A DNA stretch of 64,000 bases from Actinomycetes bacterium. Its GTDB lineage: Bacteria > Actinomycetota > Actinomycetes > Mycobacteriales > Mycobacteriaceae. Positions 38,349 to 48,050 of the stretch are shown one piece after another. Position 1 is the first letter of the stretch; the number at the start of each line of letters is the position of its first letter. The notes under the pieces were generated by a model, which was not told where the DNA came from, ran no database searches, and was given only the letters and a program-made list of their open reading frames with translations. Made by a program: the position numbers and the translations under genes. The stretch spans positions 1-64,000 of the forward strand of contig JAEYUQ010000002.1 in NCBI GenBank assembly GCA_023432405.1, given 5' to 3'.

Positions 38349-39011
38349 GTGACTGATACGGCTTTCCACGCATTAACTACCTATATCGACGCCCATACGG
38401 TGAACGATACTGCGCTAGTACAGGCTCGCCACGACGCGGAAGAGTTCAGCATTCCCATTCCCGACCCCATCATTGGTGACTTCATCTCTGCTCTGGCAAC
38501 CGACACCACGGCAGCAATTGCTGTCACTCCCGCAGCAGCCGTCACGGGGCTTTATATCTTAAGAAATCAAGATCCAAAATCCGTCTTAACCTGCATTGAT
38601 CCGGATAGTGAACATCGAACCCTAGCCAACCAAGCATTCACCTCGGCGGGGTACCGCAATTCCAGGTTCCGTTTCCTGGTAGCCAACCCCTTAGAAGTTA
38701 TGGGACGACTAGCTGACAGCTCTTACCAGCTCATTGTGGCGGATGTTCCCGTGCTGGATCTCAGCACCTTTATCGACGCCGCGTGGCCGCTACTAGCGCC
38801 GAAAGGAATGCTGGTCCTTCCTGATTTACTCCTCGACGGAACAGTCGGAGATGAATCCCGCCGAGACCGGGAAACCGCCGCAGCCAGAGAGGCAGACGCA
38901 AAACTAGCTGGCTTGGAAGATGCCGTTCTAGCCCGCTTACCTCTGGGCAGCGGGCTTGTTCTCGCAGTGAAACGGTCTCCGGAGAATCTCACCAAGCACG
39001 AATCTCAGTAA
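38349..39011 (+). CDS. Predicted O-methyltransferase (class I SAM fold)
   Basis: 220 residues, GTG start. Follows the catechol-O-methyltransferase-like pattern next to sigE seen in corynebacteria and mycobacteria. A SAM-binding region AVTPAAAVTGLYIL (about 57-70) and acidic CIDPDSEH are visible, but the glycine motif is degenerate (family usual E-I-G-T-x-x-G). The strand VLPDLLLDGTVGDESRRDR near 155 corresponds to the substrate/metal loop. Substrate unknown. Divergent from sigE across 115 bp. Confidence 0.75.
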   Translation: MTDTAFHALTTYIDAHTVNDTALVQARHDAEEFSIPIPDPIIGDFISALATDTTAAIAVTPAAAVTGLYILRNQDPKSVLTCIDPDSEHRTLANQAFTSAGYRNSRFRFLVANPLEVMGRLADSSYQLIVADVPVLDLSTFIDAAWPLLAPKGMLVLPDLLLDGTVGDESRRDRETAAAREADAKLAGLEDAVLARLPLGSGLVLAVKRSPENLTKHESQ

Positions 39012-39016
39012 GACAG

Positions 39017-40237
39017 TTACCCAACCTTCTTATTCTTCCCCACGATGACAACACCACCGGGGGATACTTTGAAGCGCTCTTTGTCTAACTCTGCGTTGAC
39101 GCCAACCTCTTGACGCTCGGCTACTTCCACGTTCTTATCCAAAATGGCGTTGCGAACAACGGCTCCCTTGCGGATTCTCACTCCGGGCATGAGCACAGAG
39201 CTTTCTACCGTGGCTCCTTCTTCCACATAGACATCTGTAGAGAGCACAGAATTGCGTACAGTTCCTCCCGCGATAATGCAGCCCGCAGCCACCATAGAGG
39301 ACTGAGCAACCCCTCCCTGAACAAACTTCGCCGGAGGAAGGTTCTGAGCCTCGGTAGAGCGGATAGGCCACTTGGCGTTGTAAAGGTTAAAAATGGGATG
39401 AATGCTAATGAGATCCATGTGCGCGTCATAAAACGCATCAATGGTGCCTACGTCCCTCCAATAACCGTGATCTCTCTCTGTGGCGCCTGGTACCGCATTA
39501 CTCATGAAGTCATACACATGAGCCTGCTGCTTGGACACAAAGTACGGAATAATGTCTCCACCCATGTCATGCTTGGAGTTGTCGTTCTTCTCATCTTCCA
39601 AAAGGGCGTCGATAAGGGCATCGGTGGTAAACACATAGTTACCCATAGAGGCGTAGGTTTCCTCCGGATTATCCGGAGTACCGGGAGGATCAGCCGGTTT
39701 TTCCAGGAACTCAGTGATATTCCCCTTGTCATCTGACTGAATACACCCAAACGCTGAGGCCTCTGCACGCGGAATCCGAATTCCGGCCACCGAACACGCC
39801 AACCCAGAGGCAATATGCTCATCCACCATCTGCGAGGGATCCATGCGATACACATGGTCAGCCCCGAACACTATGACGTAATCCGGCTTTTCATCGTAGA
39901 TGAGATTGAGGGACTGAAGAATGGCGTCTGCTGAGCCGGTGAACCAACGCTTCCCCAGCCTCTGCTGTGCTGGAACAGAGGCAATGTATTGACTGGTAGG
40001 TCCGGTCAGTGCCCAGGCCTGAGAAATGTGCCTGTCCAAGGAGTGAGACTTGTACTGAGTGAGGACGGCAATTTTCAGGAACCCGGCGTTAGCCAGGTTC
40101 GAGAGAACGAAGTCAATGAGGCGATAGGAACCCCCGAAAGGAACTGCCGGTTTGGCGCGGTCCTCGGTCAGGGGGAAGAGACGTTTACCCTCTCCGCCAG
40201 CCAGAACAATTGCTAGTACATTGGGTTGAGTTTTCAC
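39017..40237 (-). CDS. glgC: Glucose-1-phosphate adenylyltransferase
   Basis: Makes ADP-glucose from glucose-1-phosphate and ATP for glycogen synthesis. 406 residues from the GTG at 40237: nucleotide-binding [13 protein letters not shown] at about 10-22, substrate motifs [12 protein letters not shown] and FLEKP, and a C-terminal left-handed beta helix ([19 protein letters not shown]). A longer TTG start (40246) was rejected: the GTG is preceded at 7 nt by a -10-like TAAGTT and gives the family N-terminus. Divergent from glgA. Confidence 0.95.
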   Translation of the reverse strand: MKTQPNVLAIVLAGGEGKRLFPLTEDRAKPAVPFGGSYRLIDFVLSNLANAGFLKIAVLTQYKSHSLDRHISQAWALTGPTSQYIASVPAQQRLGKRWFTGSADAILQSLNLIYDEKPDYVIVFGADHVYRMDPSQMVDEHIASGLACSVAGIRIPRAEASAFGCIQSDDKGNITEFLEKPADPPGTPDNPEETYASMGNYVFTTDALIDALLEDEKNDNSKHDMGGDIIPYFVSKQQAHVYDFMSNAVPGATERDHGYWRDVGTIDAFYDAHMDLISIHPIFNLYNAKWPIRSTEAQNLPPAKFVQGGVAQSSMVAAGCIIAGGTVRNSVLSTDVYVEEGATVESSVLMPGVRIRKGAVVRNAILDKNVEVAERQEVGVNAELDKERFKVSPGGVVIVGKNKKVG

Positions 40238-40244
40238 ATATTCC

Positions 40245-40250
40245 AACTTA
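40245..40250 (-). promoter_or_regulatory. Leaderless-type -10 box of glgC
   Basis: Minus-strand TAAGTT ends 7 nt before the glgC GTG; no Shine-Dalgarno. Confidence 0.4.
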
Positions 40251-40336
40251 TTAGGACACAGGGAATTTTTCTGCTCAAGCGCAAAGAATCCTCAGCCTCC
40301 TCTTCGAGATGCCGGGAAAAATGGCTGCTCCAGGGT

Positions 40337-40342
40337 TAGTCT
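40337..40342 (+). promoter_or_regulatory. Leaderless-type -10 box of glgA
   Basis: TAGTCT ends 7 nt before the glgA ATG, with no Shine-Dalgarno. Confidence 0.45.
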
Positions 40343-40349
40343 CGTAGGT

Positions 40350-41510
40350 ATGAGAGTTGGAATGCTGACCAGAGAATATCCGCCGGAAGTCTATGGCGGT
40401 GCCGGAGTTCACGTCACAGAATTGACCCGATTCATGCGAGAAATTGTGGATGTGGATGTGCATTGCATGGGCGCCCCCAGAGATACCGCCACGGTGCATG
40501 GCGTGGATCCCGAACTAGCTGACGCGAACCCAGCTCTTAAAACTCTCTCCTCGGGGCTGCGTATGGCTCATGCCCTCGGTGGTGTGGATGTGGTTCACTC
40601 TCACACCTGGTATGCCGGCCTCGGAGGTCATCTGGCCGCTCAGCTCTATGACATCCCTCACGTTGTCACAGCTCACTCCTTGGAACCTGATCGTCCCTGG
40701 AAACGGGAGCAGCTTGGCGGAGGCTACAACGTCTCCTCCTGGTCTGAGAAAAATGCCTTTGAATACGCCGATGCGGTCATTGGCGTTTCTGCGGGAATGA
40801 AAGACGCAATCATGCGGGCTTACCCTCGGATTGATGAATCCAAGATTCACGTGGTTCTCAACGGGATTGATACCGAGGAGTACCAACCCCGAGAGACCTT
40901 CGGAGAAAAATCTATTCTCACCGAGCTAGGGGTGGCCAAAGACCGTCCTATCGTAGCCTTTGTGGGGCGCATTACCCGGCAAAAAGGCGTGGCACACCTT
41001 ATTAAGGCCGCTAGCCATTTCGAGAAAGACATCCAGCTCGTGCTCTGTGCAGGGGCACCTGATACCCCAGAGATTGCCGCAGAAACAGAGCAGCTGGTGA
41101 GTAATCTTCAGAAGGAACGCGACGGGGTGTTTTGGGTGCAGGATATGTTACCCAAGGACAAGATCCAGGAAATTTACACCGCTGCGGACACTTTCGTGTG
41201 CCCGTCTATCTATGAGCCTTTGGGCATTGTCAATCTTGAAGCTATGGCCTGTGGCACTGCCGTGGTGGCGTCTCGAGTGGGGGGAATCCCCGAGGTTGTG
41301 GTGGACGGAGAAACCGGCACACTGGTTCCCTATGATCCCGAGGATCCAGAAGGCTTTGAGCGGGGTATCGCTGAAGGCGTCAACGCAATGGTTGCAGACC
41401 GAGACCATGCCAGGGCCGTCGGCAAGGCAGGCCGGCAACGTGCTATTGAGAAGTTTTCCTGGGCGACGATCGCCCAGGAAACGGTGGATATTTACTCCTC
41501 GCTGCTCTAG
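40350..41510 (+). CDS. glgA: Glycogen synthase (actinobacterial GT4 type, GlgA/GlgM)
   Basis: Glycosyltransferase family 4, 386 residues. It uses ADP-glucose to build alpha-1,4-glucan or, in the mycobacterial enzyme, maltose-1-phosphate. N-terminal MLTREYPPEVYGGAGVHV, donor-site VGRITRQKGVAHL near 210, and the catalytic E-x7-E motif ... YEPLGIVNLEAMACGTAVVAS near 285-305. Divergent from glgC. Confidence 0.93.
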   Translation: MRVGMLTREYPPEVYGGAGVHVTELTRFMREIVDVDVHCMGAPRDTATVHGVDPELADANPALKTLSSGLRMAHALGGVDVVHSHTWYAGLGGHLAAQLYDIPHVVTAHSLEPDRPWKREQLGGGYNVSSWSEKNAFEYADAVIGVSAGMKDAIMRAYPRIDESKIHVVLNGIDTEEYQPRETFGEKSILTELGVAKDRPIVAFVGRITRQKGVAHLIKAASHFEKDIQLVLCAGAPDTPEIAAETEQLVSNLQKERDGVFWVQDMLPKDKIQEIYTAADTFVCPSIYEPLGIVNLEAMACGTAVVASRVGGIPEVVVDGETGTLVPYDPEDPEGFERGIAEGVNAMVADRDHARAVGKAGRQRAIEKFSWATIAQETVDIYSSLL

Positions 41511-41584
41511 GTTCCCCTGCACCCCGAGCAAATCATCATTATCCTCGGTGGCAACGTTTCCATCCCCTACAGAGAAGGTCGATC

Positions 41585-43051
41585 ATGGCACAGCCTACCT
41601 TTCGCCCTGAACTCCACGTATCCCCTGAGACAGGGGTGATGGATGCACCTGCCGGAGCCCTGTGTGACGGAACTACCTGGCACGTTTTCCACCAGTACCG
41701 TCCACAGATTGACGGACCGGCACGCTGGGCTCATGCGTACTCAGACGATGCTCCCTTTGAGTGGGATATCTGCGATGACGTGATTACTCCCCGTGAGGAT
41801 GAGACTTCTGTACGCGCTGGTTCCGTGATTGCCACGAAACACGGAGCCCGCCTCTACTTCACCTCTGTCACCTCCAGCGGAGCCACCATACAGGTAGCGG
41901 ATATTGAAGATTTAGATGACACTGTGGAATCTGTTTCAGATGACGCAACCTGTGAGGATTGTCATGTCCAGCGTCACGGCGTGGTGGTGGACAACAACCG
42001 GCGTTTCCGCTCTCCCTGTGTGGTTCGGGACTGGGCGGGAGATGACCGGGATGAAGAGCATGAGGGTTGGATGATGCTGGCTGTTGCCGGTTCCGCAAAG
42101 CACCCCGATTTGATGGTGCTCAGCTCAGATGATGGGCTGTCATGGACTATCAACGGCCCTCTGGAATTTGATGGTGACCCCGGCTATACCAGCGCATCCC
42201 CCATTGTGAGCCCACGTATTTTCCGTCTGCGGGACGAGATAGACGGTCTTATCTATGATCTTCTCCTTGTCACCATTGAAAAGGACGGCATTGATAGGTC
42301 CGGATATCTGGTGGGCACCCTGGAGGGAACCACATTCCACGTGCTAACTCCCTTCACCCGCATTGACTACGGGCATGATTTCTCGCGTCCTCGCACAACC
42401 ACGATGAAGCCGGGAGCTATCGCCCCAGAAAGCAGATACGAAGATGCCCTTATTTTTGGGCTGATGAATGGTGTGGGGCGCTTCGATGATCCTTCCACGC
42501 ACCTGAGCTACCAGAAGGAAGGCTGGGCGAATTGCCTCACCCTTCCCCGAACCGTCACCCTGCAGGGTGGCCTCATGTACCAAACCCCCACTCCAGGTCT
42601 TATAGACGCTATTGGCCGCTCCAATGATGTGTGTTTCTGGTCAGGTCTTTTTGAACTGGGCCCAGATTCTGACTTCTCTATTGTCCTTCTCGACGCCGCG
42701 AAACAACCAGCGTGCCGTATCACACACGATGGGCACGTTGTCACTGTGGATCGTTCCATGAATCCCCACCACACAGGGGACCCAGTGGCCACCGCTCCAG
42801 TGATGGACGATGACACCAACGCCGTCACTATCATCGTGGACGGCTCCACCGTCGAGGTTTTTGCCGATGGAGGTGCTGTGGCTATGGCTTCACGAGTGTA
42901 CTTCGATGGGGGTTGCGCAGACCTCCAGATCATCCATCACGGTGAGGTGGATCTACAAAGTTCCTATGAGCGATTCCCTCATTCGTCTCGCAGAGATGAC
43001 CTTCCCTGGGATGATGATTTCCTGACAGCATGGGAGGATGTTCAGAGTTAG
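41585..43051 (+). CDS. GH32-fold protein with lost catalytic residues
   Basis: 488 residues, ATG with AGAAGG upstream. Overall a GH32 beta-fructosidase layout: an N-terminal propeller ([11 protein letters not shown]..., [18 protein letters not shown]) and a C-terminal sandwich with [22 protein letters not shown]. The three catalytic acids are absent: WMNDPNG is VMDAPAG (18-24, A21 at the nucleophile), RDP is RSP (S143), and the acid/base motif WECP aligns with IVSP (207-210, V208 for Glu). It is therefore probably not a sucrose/fructan hydrolase; a carbohydrate-binding or structural role near glycogen synthase is possible. No signal peptide. Its stop overlaps the convergent aspA stop. Confidence 0.8.
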   Translation: MAQPTFRPELHVSPETGVMDAPAGALCDGTTWHVFHQYRPQIDGPARWAHAYSDDAPFEWDICDDVITPREDETSVRAGSVIATKHGARLYFTSVTSSGATIQVADIEDLDDTVESVSDDATCEDCHVQRHGVVVDNNRRFRSPCVVRDWAGDDRDEEHEGWMMLAVAGSAKHPDLMVLSSDDGLSWTINGPLEFDGDPGYTSASPIVSPRIFRLRDEIDGLIYDLLLVTIEKDGIDRSGYLVGTLEGTTFHVLTPFTRIDYGHDFSRPRTTTMKPGAIAPESRYEDALIFGLMNGVGRFDDPSTHLSYQKEGWANCLTLPRTVTLQGGLMYQTPTPGLIDAIGRSNDVCFWSGLFELGPDSDFSIVLLDAAKQPACRITHDGHVVTVDRSMNPHHTGDPVATAPVMDDDTNAVTIIVDGSTVEVFADGGAVAMASRVYFDGGCADLQIIHHGEVDLQSSYERFPHSSRRDDLPWDDDFLTAWEDVQS

Positions 43052-44493
43052 ACGGCAGGATTCCCCTGGTACTGCGGATGGATGAGGTTGTGTGTAGAAA
43101 GCACCTCATTGAGTGTTTCTTCGTCCATGAGCTTGTGCTCAAGGACTAACTCCCGTACTCCCCTGCCAGTCTCCTTCGCTTCGGCAGCAATCAGATCACC
43201 CGCGTGATGGCCAATATATGGGTTGAGGTAAGTCACAATACCGATGGAGTTTTCCACATAGCCACGGCACACGGCGTCGTTAGCGGTAATTCCTTCCACA
43301 CACTTCTCACGCAGTACTCCGGCTGCGTGACGCAATAGCCTCATGGATTCAAAGAGTGCCTGAGCTATGACCGGCTCCATGACATTGAGCTGGAGTTGCC
43401 CGGCCTCGGCAGCCAAAGTGACGGTGAGGTCATTGCCGAACACCTTGAAACACACCTGATTGACCACTTCGGGAATCACAGGGTTTACTTTTCCAGGCAT
43501 GATTGAGGAGCCAGCCTGACGCGGGGGAAGATTGATTTCATTCAAACCAGCACGCGGGCCAGAAGACAAGAGACGAAGATCATTGCAGATCTTTGAAAGC
43601 TTCATGGCAGCGCGTTTGATTGCAGAATGAATCTGCACATAACCACCTGTATCAGAGGTAGCTTCAATCAAATCTGCGGAGGAGGTGATGTCCAATCCTG
43701 TCACCTCAGCAAGTGCTCGAACAACATTCTCCCTATACCCAGTTGGTGTATTTACTCCCGTACCGATGGCGGTGGCTCCCAAATTCACCTCGAGAAGCTC
43801 AGCAGCAGCGTGACGCAGCACTGCCTGTTCCTCCGCGAGATTGGCGCCAAAAGCGTGGAATTCTGCACCCAAAGTCATGGGAACGGCGTCTTGAAGCTGC
43901 GTGCGCCCCATCTTCACCACATCGTCAAACTCATCACCCTTAGCTCGGAATGCAGCTTGTAAAGCATCTAGAGCTTCTATAAGTGTGCCTATCTCCGTAT
44001 ACAGCCCTAGACGCAAGCCGGTGGGATAGGCATCGTTTGTGGACTGAGCCATATTGACATCATCATTCGGATTAATAATGTCGTAACGCCCTTTCGGGTA
44101 CCCGAGGTGCTCCAAAGCCAGATTGGCAACCACCTCATTGGTATTCATATTGAGGGAAGTGCCTGCCCCTCCCTGGAACACATCTATAGGAAACTGATCC
44201 ATGGAGCGTTTGGACTCCAGAATCTGGTCACAGGCCCACACAATCGCTTCGGACTTCTCCTGGGATAGGGCGTGTACTCGCCTATTAGCAAGGGCTGCCG
44301 CCTTCTTCACCTGAACCATGCCCCTCACGAAAGAGGGAATGTCATTAATGCTTGTCCCAGAGATGCGGAAGTTTTCAATGGCTCGTTGAGTGTGTACCCC
44401 AAAATAAGCGTTAGCGGGAACTTCTAAGGTGCCAAGGAGATCTTCCTCAGTACGGGTAGCTTCGGTGTCGTTTTCCTCAGTGTGGGCTGACAC
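43048..44493 (-). CDS. aspA: Aspartate ammonia-lyase
   Basis: Reversible deamination of L-aspartate to fumarate. 481 residues from the GTG at 44493, 8 nt after GAAAGGAC; an upstream TTG in the same frame is inside that ribosome site. Fumarase/aspartase motifs: [18 protein letters not shown] near 100, and the signature [15 protein letters not shown] near 330 with the mobile catalytic-loop serine. Feeds the TCA cycle. Confidence 0.94.
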   Translation of the reverse strand: MSAHTEENDTEATRTEEDLLGTLEVPANAYFGVHTQRAIENFRISGTSINDIPSFVRGMVQVKKAAALANRRVHALSQEKSEAIVWACDQILESKRSMDQFPIDVFQGGAGTSLNMNTNEVVANLALEHLGYPKGRYDIINPNDDVNMAQSTNDAYPTGLRLGLYTEIGTLIEALDALQAAFRAKGDEFDDVVKMGRTQLQDAVPMTLGAEFHAFGANLAEEQAVLRHAAAELLEVNLGATAIGTGVNTPTGYRENVVRALAEVTGLDITSSADLIEATSDTGGYVQIHSAIKRAAMKLSKICNDLRLLSSGPRAGLNEINLPPRQAGSSIMPGKVNPVIPEVVNQVCFKVFGNDLTVTLAAEAGQLQLNVMEPVIAQALFESMRLLRHAAGVLREKCVEGITANDAVCRGYVENSIGIVTYLNPYIGHHAGDLIAAEAKETGRGVRELVLEHKLMDEETLNEVLSTHNLIHPQYQGNPAV

Positions 44494-44556
44494 TATGTGA
44501 TGTCCTTTCAATCATGCTATGGGCACAAACGACCCCATTCTACCCCCACATTGCGG

Positions 44557-44601
44557 ATTAAAAAGCACCCCCAGAGTGGAATAAAAGTCACTTCTGGGGG
44601 T
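44557..44601 (-). terminator. Rho-independent terminator of the surface protein gene
   Basis: Minus strand: stem ACCCCCAGA/TCTGGGGGT (44593-44601 with 44567-44575), extended by GTG/CAC with a bulge, followed by TGCTTTTTAAT. It lies about 50 bp after the stop of the thioester protein. Confidence 0.85.
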
Positions 44602-44651
44602 ACTAGGTTCTCCACGGAGATCCTGGCAGCTTTCTGGAGTGCTGCAGAAAT

Positions 44652-47600
44652 TTAGTTGATCACCACAGGCATAGTGTCGCCTAACAGATGAGGCCCGGAA
44701 GGCACACTGCTAATGGCAATACGCTGAGCGGTTGTACTCAAAGCAGCCCCTGTATCTTGGGTTATCGGACGAGCTGTGGTTGAGGCCGCCGAGGTTTGCC
44801 TTGACGACGTCGTTCTCGCTGTAGAAGTAGGACTGCTCACCGTTTTCGGTAAAGACACCGTACTCACCACGGGTGTACCAGAACCCACCACGCGGTCTTG
44901 TGAGTCCACCTTCGGTGTTGACACCGTAGTTTTCACCTGCTGCTCAGTACCAGACTGACCCACTGGCACGGATATCCGAGCTGCTCCTGACACCGTCTGA
45001 GTATTTGCTTTTGGTGTGCGGAATGTCACAGCATTCATCTGTCCCGTCGCCTGACCTGTTCGATCAAGGACCTCATTTGATAGCACATATTCCGTGTCAG
45101 GTTTCAACCCGTCATACTTCACCTCAGAAGTCACCACCTCCTTGTTTTGTGTTGAGGTGGTTGTGATCTTCTCGCCTGTAGAAGTCGATGAGGTTACCGG
45201 AACTGTAGAGATGCCAGATGACACAGCGTCCGAAGAACTGGATGTGGTACCACTCAGATCCCCCAGGACCCTATCCTTCCGAGAGGTACTACTCGACTCT
45301 GGCGCCGAAGTATGCGAGGAGTTCTCTGCAACCGCATCTGACGAAGCTGGTGTCTGAGTAGAGCTGGAGGTAGCAGCAGCAGTATCGTTCTTCGGTTTTT
45401 GCTCAGTGGCGGGCATATCACCGGAATTCTTCAGCCGCGTGACCGTCTGAGCAGTGTCATTAATGTCGTGATGGACGGCAATGATGGTGTACCGCGCCTC
45501 GTCTAAGGGGTTGCCTTGACGATCCACCTTCGTAGAGCTCAGTGTTTCAAAGGCCACCATAGCTTCCACGTCCTTCAGCTCAGAGGCGGACGCAGAAACA
45601 ACAATTGTCACAGTGCGAGTGCCTTTCACGGAACCGTCCGGCTCGGTAGCAGGCCCCGTGGTAAAACGCACCAGTTCACCAGAACCCAAAACACTGTTTT
45701 GGTCGGCCTTGTTAACCAAGGAAGACTCCAAGGTGTACTCCGTATTCGGGGCGAGACCTTCATAGGACACTGTGTCTGTCACAATGAGACCTGGAGCGAA
45801 GGGGGCTTCCTTAGGAGACACCGAAGTAGAGATCTTCGGGCTGAAATCACGCGGAGTATCCGCCTCTGTATTCGGTAATTCAGTACTGTCATCACCGTTC
45901 TGGTCAGGCAAGACCGCACAATCCCCGTTTGTATCAGTCTCGGTCACCGAGGTGGTCTTCTCCGTCGTGGTGGTCTCCTTCGACGTCGTGGTCTTCTCAG
46001 TCGTAGTCGGCTCGGTGGTTGTCGGCTCGGTGGTCGCTTCCTTCGTTGTCGTCTTCTCAGTCGTCGAAGTCTCCTCCGAGGTGGTCTCCTCCGAGGTCGG
46101 CTCGGTGGTTGTCGGCTCGGTGGCTATTTCCGAGGTAGTCGTTTCCTCCGGCGTGCTTTCCTCCGTAGTCGGCTCGCTTGTTGTCTCCTCCGTGGTCGTG
46201 GTTTCCTCCGACGTGGTGCTCTTCTCAGTCGTAGTCGGCTCGGTGGTGGTTTCCTTCGTTGTCGTTTCCTCCGTCGTCGAAGTCTCCTCCGAGGTGGTCT
46301 TCTCCGACGTCGGCTCGGCGGTTGTTTCCGACGCAGTCGTGGTCTCCTCCGACGTGGTGGTCTCCTCCGACGTCGGCTCGGTGGTTATTTCCGACGTAGT
46401 CGTTTCCTCCGACGTGGTTTCCTCCGTCGTCGTTGGCTCTACAGGAGGGAGGCTTTCATCGACAACAACGCTCACTGTCTGATTCTTGTCGTCAATCTTC
46501 TCATGAACATTTAACGGCTCGCCCGTTGGCTTTCCATTATCATCAGCTCGATACAATTTTTCAAAGAAAACATACTGTCCAGACCCTTGCAACAGTACTT
46601 CTTTTAATTCAACTTTTTGTTCGCCATCACTTACCTCAGGAGTAAAGGGTTGAGAGGCCTTAATTTCCTTATTATCCTCCCCCATAACAGGCTGTTGTGT
46701 CTCCTTATCCATAAGAGTGGATTCCAGAACATAAGAATCGCCTGGAGTTAAGTTGTTAAACTCCACCGTATCAACCAAATCAACTTTTTCACCACGGGCA
46801 ATGGTCTTTTGGGCAACAGCACCCTCAATTCTCTCTCCAGTGACAACGTTGTTTTGATCACTGAAACCTGCGCGCGTCCACAGTGAAGGTTGAGGTTTTC
46901 CTTCCATGAGCACAAGCCCCTGTTTTTTACCGTTATCAACCAACATTCCTGTGGGATCCCCGTCGGGATCTACAGGCTCATTCATCCCTACATTGTCTGG
47001 CCCTATGAGGTATTCATAGAGTTCCCGCGCTCCAGGCTTAGCTTCTTGGTCCAACCACGCTGATTCCCCACCGTAGTTCCTGTCGTCCCATTCCCCACCC
47101 CGCATAACACCAATGCCATTGAGAGAGTCAGTAAAGTGCCAGATTGCTAACTGTGTTGCCGCAATAGCGTCATGGTATGTCAAGCCTTTGTCATACCCTG
47201 GAAGGTCTTTGAGGGCCTTCTTTGGATAACCGTTATAAGCAATCCAGGTAATCTTACTTTTTATATCATCCCTCACAGCAAGATTCTCATTAGCCGATAC
47301 AGCATCACCAACATATCCATTCGGATTATTTTCGTTGATTTCATCAGCTTCCGTGAATAGTCTTGCTTGGCGACTTTGATTAAATTGATCCCATGAGACA
47401 ATCTGCCCAGAATCTCCTGGTATCACTGAGACAAAATACTCAATACAATACCCAAAAAGTCCCGAAGGAGGTTCATTAGGATTCTCTAATTCTTCCTTTC
47501 GTGGAACAGTACCATTTATCCAAAATTGAGTAACCCGGGTATGCACTGGAATTTGTTCTCCATTAGGAGTCCCGTTAATGTATCGACCTGTTGCAATACT

Positions 47601-47795
47601 CCCATACGGTTCCGCTATATTTCCGTCGGGGCCAACTTCACCAACATCAATACCATCGGTCACCATCATGGGATCCCCGGCCTGCAATCCGCTGGCTGTA
47701 GGAATCCTCACCGCAATAATGGTGGCTAAAACCAGCATAATAGTGGCGGTTATCACCGTCACGTGCCTGGATCCTGCTTTCAATCTCGTCAACAT
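44652..47795 (-). CDS. Secreted thioester-domain/VaFE-repeat surface protein (adhesin-like)
   Basis: 1047 residues from the ATG at 47795 (AGGTGAG 6 nt upstream). A signal peptide/membrane segment (about 10-37) is followed by a thioester domain: Cys in GYCIEYF near residue 115 and the partner Gln in TQLAIWHF near 213 (TQXA family), which in Gram-positive adhesins form a covalent bond to host targets. VaFE-type domains follow: about 335-450, 680-800 and 880-965 (DTVEFNNLTPGDSYVLES, DTVSYEGLAPNTEYTLES, SEVKYDGLKPDTEYVLS). A Thr/Ser/Glu-rich stalk (455-620) lies between. No LPXTG motif or terminal membrane helix ends the protein (LPKTV near 963 is not followed by one), so cell anchoring is unclear. 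The head is visibly AT-richer than the stalk. Confidence 0.88.
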   Translation of the reverse strand: MLTRLKAGSRHVTVITATIMLVLATIIAVRIPTASGLQAGDPMMVTDGIDVGEVGPDGNIAEPYGSIATGRYINGTPNGEQIPVHTRVTQFWINGTVPRKEELENPNEPPSGLFGYCIEYFVSVIPGDSGQIVSWDQFNQSRQARLFTEADEINENNPNGYVGDAVSANENLAVRDDIKSKITWIAYNGYPKKALKDLPGYDKGLTYHDAIAATQLAIWHFTDSLNGIGVMRGGEWDDRNYGGESAWLDQEAKPGARELYEYLIGPDNVGMNEPVDPDGDPTGMLVDNGKKQGLVLMEGKPQPSLWTRAGFSDQNNVVTGERIEGAVAQKTIARGEKVDLVDTVEFNNLTPGDSYVLESTLMDKETQQPVMGEDNKEIKASQPFTPEVSDGEQKVELKEVLLQGSGQYVFFEKLYRADDNGKPTGEPLNVHEKIDDKNQTVSVVVDESLPPVEPTTTEETTSEETTTSEITTEPTSEETTTSEETTTASETTAEPTSEKTTSEETSTTEETTTKETTTEPTTTEKSTTSEETTTTEETTSEPTTEESTPEETTTSEIATEPTTTEPTSEETTSEETSTTEKTTTKEATTEPTTTEPTTTEKTTTSKETTTTEKTTSVTETDTNGDCAVLPDQNGDDSTELPNTEADTPRDFSPKISTSVSPKEAPFAPGLIVTDTVSYEGLAPNTEYTLESSLVNKADQNSVLGSGELVRFTTGPATEPDGSVKGTRTVTIVVSASASELKDVEAMVAFETLSSTKVDRQGNPLDEARYTIIAVHHDINDTAQTVTRLKNSGDMPATEQKPKNDTAAATSSSTQTPASSDAVAENSSHTSAPESSSTSRKDRVLGDLSGTTSSSSDAVSSGISTVPVTSSTSTGEKITTTSTQNKEVVTSEVKYDGLKPDTEYVLSNEVLDRTGQATGQMNAVTFRTPKANTQTVSGAARISVPVGQSGTEQQVKTTVSTPKVDSQDRVVGSGTPVVSTVSLPKTVSSPTSTARTTSSRQTSAASTTARPITQDTGAALSTTAQRIAISSVPSGPHLLGDTMPVVIN
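45950..46440 (-). repeat. Low-complexity repeat encoding the Thr/Glu/Ser stalk
   Basis: Degenerate short repeats built from GAGGTGGT, CTCCTCCG and similar units (complement encoding TTEETTSEE, EPTTTE, TSEETTT) across about 490 bp. In-frame slippage could vary stalk length between strains. Confidence 0.85.
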
Positions 47796-47888
47796 AGGAC
47801 TCACCTAACTGGAAAATAGAGAGACATCTGAGGAAAGCGATGTCGGCAACCTCACCCTACGCAGTCTCACAGTGTTACAACGGAGATA

Positions 47889-47917
47889 ATTTTAGACTTA
47901 TGTGATTAATGGGTCAA
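47889..47917 (-). promoter_or_regulatory. Sigma-A-type promoter of the surface protein gene
   Basis: Minus strand TTGACC (47912-47917), 17-bp spacer, TAAAAT (47889-47894): the best -35/-10 pair seen in the window. It predicts a leader of about 85 nt before the ATG at 47795. Confidence 0.7.
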
Positions 47918-47945
47918 TAGTTATCTAAAGTTGCCCAGTTGTGCA

Positions 47946-47978
47946 AAAAGGCCGGACTTTTTTTCGGTCCGGCCTTTT
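47946..47978 (-). terminator. Bidirectional terminator at the end of the amino-sugar operon
   Basis: Stem AAAAGGCCGGAC (47946-47957) with GTCCGGCCTTTT (47967-47978), 9-nt loop, and A/T runs on both sides, about 70 bp after the sugar-porter stop on the minus strand. It insulates the surface protein promoter just beyond it. Confidence 0.88.
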
Positions 47979-48050
47979 CTAAAACAGGGAATTCTCCTGT
48001 TTTCTGCGCTTGATTTTCACGGTGACATCACCTGGCACCTTTGCACACAG

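Noticed and set aside
45950..46440. Possible CRISPR-like array
   Set aside because: Repeats are degenerate, contiguous, in frame and encode the stalk; no spacers or cas genes.
45772..46482. 236-codon open frame opposite the stalk repeats, rich in Val/Ser
   Set aside because: Generated by the complement of Thr/Glu repeats; no signal peptide or start site.
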